Shown here: one piece after another, positions 47,874 to 56,500 of the stretch
Layout of the letters: every line of letters starts with the position of its first letter
Numbering within the stretch: position 1 is the stretch's first letter
Source of the DNA: an uncultured Sphingobacteriales bacterium
GTDB taxonomy: Bacteria; Bacteroidota; Bacteroidia; Chitinophagales; Chitinophagaceae
Reading direction: 5' to 3'
NCBI GenBank assembly: GCA_946479435.1
Contig: CAMLFX010000002.1
Location: forward strand, 1-64,000
Length of the DNA: 64,000 nucleotides
Made by a program: the position numbers and the translations under genes
The notes under the pieces: model-generated
Told to the model about the DNA's origin: nothing
Database searches by the model: none
What the model saw: the letters and a program-made list of their open reading frames with translations, nothing else

Positions 47874-50453
47874 TCAAACCTTGATTTTTTGCTTTTTTTG
47901 CCTGACCCATTTCTCCAGCTCTACAGCGTGGAAAATAATAGCTGCCAGCCCTATGGATAGCAGTAATTCACCCGCAGATAATGGTTGGGTTTTAAATATT
48001 CGGTTAGCCCATGGCAGGTAAATGACTATGAGTTGAAGCAGGAAAGTGAATAAGATTGCACCCAGCAAAGTCGGATTTGCAAGCAAGCCTTTTCGATAGA
48101 TAAACTCATGATCACTTCGAATCGCAAAAACATGTCCCAATTGTGCCAGTGAAAGGACAGTAAAAACCATTGTCTGCCAGTGCGAGTTGCCGGAAAATAT
48201 TGCAAATGCCTGCGTTCCTAATGTTAGTGCTGCCATGAATAAGCCCACCCAGATAATATGGACACCAATACCTTCAGAAAACAGGCTTTCTGAAGGCTTT
48301 CTCGGGGGGCGGTTCATAATATCTCTTTCCGCTTTTTCTGAGGACAGGGCTAGCCCTGGCAGTCCGTCAGTAACCAAGTTGATCCAAAGTATATGAATGG
48401 GCAGAAGAGGTATTGGCAAACCTAGCAAGGGGGCCAGAAAAATAGTCAATATTTCAGCGCTATTACAGGTCATTATATATTTAACAAACCTGCGGATATT
48501 ATCATAGATCCTGCGTCCTTCCCTGACAGCCTTTACAATAGTAGCAAAGTTGTCGTCCAGCAGAATCATATGGGCCGCCTCTTTGCTGACATCTGTGCCG
48601 GTAATGCCCATAGCGATACCAATATTGGCTGCCTTGAGCGATGGCGCATCATTTACCCCATCGCCAGTCATAGCCACGAAATGGTTTTTACGCTGTAGTG
48701 TCTTTACTATAATTAGTTTTTGTTCAGGAGAAACCCTGGCATATACCCTGATTCTTTCTATCTTCTCTTCTAGCTCTTTTGCTGACATAAGAGCTAGCTT
48801 ATCACCCGATATTGACAGATCAGCTTCTTTAAGTAGGCCTATTTGTGAGGCAATGGCTATTGCTGTTTGCAGGTGATCGCCTGTTATCATTACAGGGATG
48901 ATACCTGCTGACCTGCATTCCATTATCGCTTTTTTCACCTCTTCTCTCGGGGGGTCTTGCATGCCCGTCAATCCGGCGAAACGGAGCTGACTTTCGACCG
49001 CTTTGTAGTTAGAAGGATCAGGCTTTGATTCTAGTTTCCTATATCCGTAAGCAAGCACCCGTACACCTTGAGCTGCCATATCACTAGCTTTCTGAAGGAT
49101 TTGGTCTATAGATTGTTTATCGGCTAACAGACTGGTTATTGATTCGACAGCTCCTTTTGAAATAGCAATAAAGCCATCTTCATAACTGTGTATAGTGGTC
49201 ATACATTTTCGGTCAGAGTCGAACGGAAATTCCTCAACTCTTGGCAATAAAGCATTCACCTGATTTAAAACTTCCTTTGAGTATGTTGTGGTTATAAAAT
49301 CTACTAGTGCTATTTCTGTTGGGTCACCGGCCCATATACCTTTTTTATCCTCCCGTACATCATGATTGACCGCCATAGCACATTCCAGCAGAGACAAATC
49401 AGGATGCAATTTCAGGGAGATATCAAACGGAATAACCGTAGTTACCTTCATCTTATTCTGGGTAAGTGTGCCTGTTTTATCTGAACAGATAAAGCTTACA
49501 GAGCCAAGGGTCTCGACGGCGGGAAGCCTGCGTATGAGTGCATTTTTCTCTACCAGTCTTTTTGCTCCCTTAGCCAATGAAATAGTAATGAGTGCGGGCA
49601 AAGCCTCAGGTATCGCAGCAACTGCTAGCGAAATGGCAACCAGTAACATATTGAGCGGATCTTCCCCCCGCCATAAGCCGACTGCAAATAAAACCAAGCA
49701 AATGCCAATAACAAGCCAGGACAGCTTTTTGCCAAAATCCGCCATGCGTTGCTGAAGTGGTGTGCTTAGTTCTTTTTGTTGCAACATTCCAGCAATACGG
49801 CCCAGCTCTGTATGCATACCTGTTGCAACAACAATAGCTGTTCCCCTACCGTAGGTTACCTGCGTGCCTTTAAATGCCATATTCAGTCTATCCGCTAAAG
49901 GAATAGCAGCGTCATGCAGACTTTCAACGGATTTATCCACAGCTGCCGACTCTCCTGTGAGGGAAGATTCTTCAATCCGAAGCGAATGAATTTCCACGAG
50001 CCGGAGATCGGCAGGAACCGAATTGCCAGCTTCTAGTAAAACAATATCTCCTGGCACCAGTTCAGGCGAAGGTATTTGCTGTGTAAGATTGCTGCGTATC
50101 ACTGTAGCAATCGGAGTTGCCAATTGCCTTAAAGCAGTCACCGCTTTCTCCGCCCTAAATTCCTGTATGAACCCTACTATGGCATTAAGAATAACAATCA
50201 CCAGTATGATAATTGCGTCTGTCATATCGCCAACAATTGCGGATATCACTGCGGCGACTAGCAGTATCAGTATCATGAAATCGCCGAACTGCCCCAGGAA
50301 AAGCAACCAGGGCGACCTACTCTTTTTTTCAGACAGTCGGTTTGGGCCGTATGTAACCATTTTATCTTCAACAGCAGCTGCGGACAACCCCTCCATTGAA
50401 GTTCCAAGCAGTTTCATTACCTCATCCGTGTCAAGCTGATGCCAGTTGTTCAT
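47874..50453 (-). CDS. Ca2+-type P-type ATPase (PMCA/SERCA-like)
   Basis: 859 residues, ten membrane segments. Cation_ATPase_N at the start (TDEVMKLLGTSMEGLS), SLTGESAAVDK, AAIPEALPA in M4 (SERCA has PEGL), phosphorylated D325 in CSDKTGTLT, MTGDGVNDAPSLKAA, and M6 NLVTDGLP with N and D of the Ca site. Exports Ca2+ or a related divalent cation from the cytoplasm. It follows a 31-codon ORF by one base. Confidence 0.93.
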   Translation of the reverse strand: MNNWHQLDTDEVMKLLGTSMEGLSAAAVEDKMVTYGPNRLSEKKSRSPWLLFLGQFGDFMILILLVAAVISAIVGDMTDAIIILVIVILNAIVGFIQEFRAEKAVTALRQLATPIATVIRSNLTQQIPSPELVPGDIVLLEAGNSVPADLRLVEIHSLRIEESSLTGESAAVDKSVESLHDAAIPLADRLNMAFKGTQVTYGRGTAIVVATGMHTELGRIAGMLQQKELSTPLQQRMADFGKKLSWLVIGICLVLFAVGLWRGEDPLNMLLVAISLAVAAIPEALPALITISLAKGAKRLVEKNALIRRLPAVETLGSVSFICSDKTGTLTQNKMKVTTVIPFDISLKLHPDLSLLECAMAVNHDVREDKKGIWAGDPTEIALVDFITTTYSKEVLNQVNALLPRVEEFPFDSDRKCMTTIHSYEDGFIAISKGAVESITSLLADKQSIDQILQKASDMAAQGVRVLAYGYRKLESKPDPSNYKAVESQLRFAGLTGMQDPPREEVKKAIMECRSAGIIPVMITGDHLQTAIAIASQIGLLKEADLSISGDKLALMSAKELEEKIERIRVYARVSPEQKLIIVKTLQRKNHFVAMTGDGVNDAPSLKAANIGIAMGITGTDVSKEAAHMILLDDNFATIVKAVREGRRIYDNIRRFVKYIMTCNSAEILTIFLAPLLGLPIPLLPIHILWINLVTDGLPGLALSSEKAERDIMNRPPRKPSESLFSEGIGVHIIWVGLFMAALTLGTQAFAIFSGNSHWQTMVFTVLSLAQLGHVFAIRSDHEFIYRKGLLANPTLLGAILFTFLLQLIVIYLPWANRIFKTQPLSAGELLLSIGLAAIIFHAVELEKWVRQKKQKIKV

Positions 50454-50454
50454 A

Positions 50455-50550
50455 TTAGTTGTTTAGTTTGTAACCAATAAGAGCAACAACACCCATTAGT
50501 ATCTTGTAAAACAGGCACCACCATCCTAACATGTCAAATAGTTTTATCAT
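50455..50550 (-). CDS. 31-residue single-helix membrane peptide (candidate)
   Basis: MIKLFDMLGWWCLFYKILMG, then a hydrophobic stretch VVALIGY and KLNN. One transmembrane helix with positive ends. It lies 14 bp after the glucan-synthase stop and its own stop is one base from the ATPase start (TAA-T-ATG), the kind of spacing used for coupled translation. No family is known to me. A subunit or regulator of the ATPase is possible, by position only. Confidence 0.45.
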   Translation of the reverse strand: MIKLFDMLGWWCLFYKILMGVVALIGYKLNN

Positions 50551-50564
50551 GAATTTAATTATAC

Positions 50565-53500
50565 TCAAATTCGTATGAATACTTCTACAGAATGATGCCC
50601 CACTTCATATACAAGTGTTATAGTATTGCCTGCACCTTCTTCGTCTCCAATTTTCCAATGTGAATTGCCAGTATCAACCTGAAATATACTAATGTTGTAT
50701 ACAGCTTTTTTATAGCGATACACCACTGTGACAAATGGCCACTCTATAGGAAAGCAAGGGCTGAATCTGAGTTGTGCTGCAGTACGTTCCATACCGAGCA
50801 GCGAGCTAATGATAAACTGATACATCCAGCCTGAAGAGCCCGTATACCAAGTCCACCCCCCCCTCCCTCTATGTGATTTATTGGCATAAATATCTGCGGC
50901 CATCACGTAAGGTTCGGCCTTATACTTCTGCACATGTTGTGCGTCAGTAGTATGACTTATTGGAAGTATCATGTTAAATAGTTCCCAGGTTTTATCACGC
51001 CGACCCATTTTTGCAAATGCCATCAGTGCCCAGATGGCAGCATGTGTATATTGTCCGCCATTTTCACGTATCCCAGGTACATATCCTCTGATATAGCCTG
51101 GGTTAAGAGTAGATTTATCAAAAGGCGGATCAAGCAGTTGAATAAGGCCAAGTTCTCTTTTCACCAGGTATTGATCCAGCGCAGCCATTGCCATCTCTTT
51201 GCGCTCATCATCGGCAGCTCCAGACAACACGGACCAGCTTTGAACAATGGCGTCAATCTTACATTCATCGTTTTCTTTCGTGCCCAATGGTGTACCGTCG
51301 TCAAAGTAGGCTCGCCTATACCAGTTACCATCCCAACCTGATAATTGCAGGTTTGACATTAAGGTATCTGCTTCCTTTACGCAGGTAGCAGCAAAATTTG
51401 TATCTCCATGACTATCCGCTATTCTGGTAAAACTAATCAGTATGTCATAGAGGAAAAACCCTAACCAAACACTTTCGCCCGCACCTTTGTTGCCAACGCG
51501 ATCCATACCATCATTCCAGTCTCCTGAGCCAATCAGTGGTAGGCCATGTTTACCAAACCGAAGACTATACTTGATAGCGCGTACGCAATGTTCATATAAA
51601 CTGGCCGACAACTTACCACTAACAGGCAACTCATAAATTGAATCCTCATCAGCATTCAACAGATTGCCCTCAAGAAAACTGACTGACTCCTTTAAGATTT
51701 CATTATCGCCTGTCACAGTAACATAACGGCAAACAGCAAATGGCAGCCATAGCAGATCATCAGAACAACGCGTGCGTACACCTCTACCCTCTGGTGGGTG
51801 CCACCAGTGCTGTACATCTCCCTCTGCAAATTGCCTTGAGGCACATAGCAATATTTGCGTTCGTGCTGTGATTGGACTGGTATGCAGTAATGCTAATACA
51901 TCTTGTAATTGATCTCTAAAACCAAAAGCGCCCCCCGACTGATAGAAACCACTTCTGGCAAAGATGCGAGATGCCAGCGTCTGGTAAGTCAGCCAGCCAT
52001 TAGCCAGTATGTTCAACGCTGTGTCTGGCGTGGTCACCTGTACAGCTCCCAGCATGTCTTCCCAGTATGCTTTTATTTCTTGTAAAGAAGTAGATACTGT
52101 ATCCCTATCGGCAAACTTATGTATCAGCATTATTGCTTCGTCAATATTTTTACCGCTACCAAGTTGGAATATAATTTCTTTCTCTGATCCGTTCGACAAA
52201 TCAAATTTCACCTGTAAAGCGGCACAAGGATCGAAGCCTGCACCATTCCTGCCGGAGAGTTTCTTTCTATATAATGCCTTTGGGTTATTGAGGTTGCTGT
52301 TCCTTCCTATAAATTCCGAACGATCGGTAGTAAAACTTAGTTGGTTAGATTCATTTACCTTAAAAAAGTTCACTCGCTCAGCAAAAGGTGTATTATATCT
52401 GTTCCGAATCAGCAACGCACCGGTTTTACTATCATACTCCGATATGATATGCATATTTGTCTTTGCACGCACATCACCTAATATCATTTCCAGAAACCCT
52501 GTGAGAGAAAATTTCCGTTCGCGACCAGACTCATTCTTCACTTTTATTACTATAAACTTAATTGGAGCCTCTTTGTCCACGTATGTGCACATTTCTGTAG
52601 CGATACCATTTTCTATATGTTCAAAACTAGTATAGCCAAATCCATGCGTGGTGATGTAGGGCGAATCTCCTGCTTTAGGGAAAGGTGAAGGAGACCAGAA
52701 AGTACCAGTTTCTTCATCACGCAAATAAAATGCCTCCCCCCCGGTATCGGTCACCGGATCATTACTCCAGGGGGTAATCCTGTATTCATGCGCATTAATA
52801 GCCCAGGTGTACGCTGATCCGTTTTCAGAAACGACAGTACCAAAATCGGCATTGGCAATAACGTTTACCCAAGGCGCGGGTGTGGTCTGGTGTTCATCCG
52901 TTATGATTTTATATTCTTTGCCGTCTTTTGTAAATCCGCCTATACTATTGAAAAATATCAGGTCGTTCGGCAAACCAATAGTTTTATACAAGTTTTCAGT
53001 AGTTATCGGTATTACATCCAGGCGTGGAGGTAATACGGATTCGGTATGATACCTGTTTACTTGTTCTGCCAGGCTTCCTTTATTATCATGAATCACTACA
53101 CGTGCAACGCTCTCAAACAATAACCTATCCTCTGTAGATATTTGGTCTGCAGATTTTATAAAAATTCTCCCCGGCCTGTTATATATCGTGGTACCCACTA
53201 TTTCAGTGGTTATTAAACCTTGTATTTGTTCCTGCAATAATTGACGATAGGAACCATGGTCTTCATTCCATATCATCAGGTCAACAGGCAATCCCTTTAA
53301 GCGCCAATAAGCATGGGCCTGCACCAGTTGCTGTGCTATTTCCAGGCTATCTGTATCATGTATGTGCAGTAATACTATCGGCAAGTCTCCGGAAACTGAA
53401 TGACTCCAAAGACCTGATTGTCCCCTAAAGTTACGTTGAATGGAAGCTGGCTCAGCACGTAAATAAGGATTAGCATAAATAACGGCAGCAGCTAAACGAT

Positions 53501-56500
53501 CGTATAATAATGCATCACCCTCCTTTGCATTAATTTGCCTCAGCAGTACCTGGCTATGTGTCCAGGAAAGTTCAAACGCCCGCCTTTTCAAGTGGGTGTC
53601 AGTGTACTTATGCATAAGGTTCTCACAGGCTTCTTTAGTTTCGCTGATACCATATATCATATCTACCGTAACTGTCTGCAAGGGTTTTATAGTGATTCGA
53701 TAACGAATAGAAACAATAGGGTCCAGAACAGCTCCTTGTTTACCAGACAATACAGCGTTTTCCATCGCCTGCGGATGAATGAGATTTCTACCCCTGCCTA
53801 TAAACTCCAGACGGTCCGTTTCATAAGATACCTCCTCTGCAACAGCACCATGAACATTCATAAGGTGAAACATCCATGGTGGCGTTTCCTCTGCTGACCG
53901 TGGCCGACGCGTACAATAGATAGCGTTATGCGCAGGCAATATCTCTGTCTCAACAAACAGGTTGCTGAATGAGGGATGTGATTCATCTGATGCCTGGCTT
54001 GCAATTACCACCTCTGCGTAGCTTGTGATCTCCAAAACCCTTTCAGACTGCGTATTATTCGTCAGCCGCATTCTCCTCATTTCGGTATCATCTTCCGGAG
54101 ATACAACTATTTCTGTTTTAGTATCTATCCCATAGTCATGTCTTCGAAACTCAACATGCCCCTGCGAAAAAACAACTTCATATTGTTTAGATGCTTGCAG
54201 TGTTGGCTGGTAAGTATTAGACCAAAATTTACCGCTGTTCACATCTTTTATATAACAAAATATGCCCCGGTCATCTTTCGTTGCATCTTCTCGCCAACGA
54301 GTAACCGCTATATCTTTCCACCTACTGTACCCACCACCGGAATTAGTGACCATGATCTGGTAGCAGCCATTTCCGAGAAGCTGTATTTCCGGCGTTACTG
54401 TGTTGGCAGTATTTATGCTGCGCATTTGTACATCTGCTGCGGGAACATGTGTTTCTATAATATCGGCGGTATGCGCATAAAATATGGTAGCTCTTGGTAT
54501 CCTTTCCTGTAGTAGCAGCAAGGTTGCCTGAAACCTGCGTTCTGACATGAACCGCTGCTGCATAGGTTTATTAAGTAACACGTATGCCAGAGATAGTAAA
54601 CTCATTCCCTGGTGATGTACCATATATGATTTTACTATACTGTAGCTTTTGTCACGAGGTAAGCGACTGGCAGTAAAATCTATTGCTTCAAATAAACCAT
54701 ATTCGCCTTCATATCCTTCCTCTGACAGTAATTGCAGATTAGTGCATGCTTTGGATGGAGCCACCATTAACGCCATCATCGATGCGTAGGGAGCGATAAC
54801 CAAATCTTCTTCCAAACCACGTTTCAGACCCAGGCCTGGTACGCCAAATGCACGGTACTGATAATTAAGGTTCGCATCAAACATATTATATGCTGATTCA
54901 GATATTCCCCATGGCACGCCTCGGTTCGCTGCGTATTCTATTTGCTTTTTTACGGTTGCCTTATTTGTCTGATATAAAAGTGTATTCTCATAAGCAGGCA
55001 TCACCAACTGTGGCATAAGATACTCAAACATAGACCCACTCCAGGATAGTAATATTGCATCGCCACTTGAATTAGTAAGCAGACGTCCAAGTGCAAACCA
55101 GCTGTCCTGCGGTAATTTACCCTGAGCTATCCCTACAAAGACTCCCAACCTTGCCTCCGAAGCGAGCAAATCGTAACTACTCTTATCTTTTCTTTGCTCA
55201 TCAACATTGTAGCCGATCTTTAGAAGGCTTGTAGATTTGTCTAAAAGAAAGTCATAGGATATATCACTTAACTGTTCACATATTTCAGCTAGCTCTTCCA
55301 GTAAAGTAACGCGTGCTGCTGCCTGGCTTCTACCATTTTCTAATGCAGTGCGCAGTAAAACCAACCATTCCTTTTCTGCTGTACTTATATCTTGTTGTTC
55401 ATAATTCAGGATTTGTTGATGATAGATTTCTGGCAAGGACTTTTCTAATAACAAAGTAGGCACCTCATTCAACCTGGCAAGTTGGTTAAACTTCTCGGGG
55501 GCCGGCAGCAAACTAACCCATGGTGCAATTGTTGCCAGGTCTTCATTTATATCTGATATTTGTCTTGATAATCTTTTCGTCCAGTTAGTTACTTCTATAT
55601 CTTCACTGGTATTATGCACATCCAATTGGTTCGCAAGTGCCAGCAAGTCTTCAAGATTTTTTTTGATTACAGTCAACTCAATATCACCAGATGCTACATT
55701 CAATAATGCCAGCATTTTTTCCGATATTATTTTACCACGGCCATTTGAAAGCCCTCTTATTATTTCTACCGTTATTCTGATCCCTTCATAAACACTTTTA
55801 TTAATAAGGGGCTGTTTATCAATATCTAAAAGTCCCTGCCTCAATGTGAGTAGATGGCCCGTAAGATTGCCGCTATCTACCGCTGACACATACTTTGGAT
55901 GAAGTGGTTGTAAAGACATCGTATCATACCAATTATAAAAATGCCCTTTATATCGTTCCAGCTTAAGCATGGACTGCAACGTATCATTACACTTTTGTAT
56001 AAGTACTCCGCCCGTGATATAACCAAAATCATACGCACTCAGATTAGCAAGCAAAGCCAATCCCATATTGGTAGGCGATGTTCTATGCGCTATAACTTTA
56101 ACCGGGTGCTCTTGATAATTATCTGGCGGTAACCAGTTTTCGTCTTCGGTTACAAATTGCTCAAAGAAAGCCCATATTTTACGTGCAGATTTATTAAGAA
56201 ATAGTATTTGCTCATCCGGCAGTATGAGATCTTCCTCTTTTTCAGCGGCGCTTAACAACCACACAATAATTGGCGCCAAAAACCATAAACTAAGTATCGG
56301 AGCAGCTACTAATAATGTGGTAGTATTCGTATACAAAAACCACGCACTTGCAATAAACGATAAAAAAGGAGTAATCCATAGCGATGCATAAACGGAGAGC
56401 AGGTTATTGCCCGCAGTTGCGGATGAGGCAGAGGGCGCCCATTCCAGCAGTTTTCTTAGCGTAAATATCATACGCCAGTTTGTACGAACAATAGCATCAG

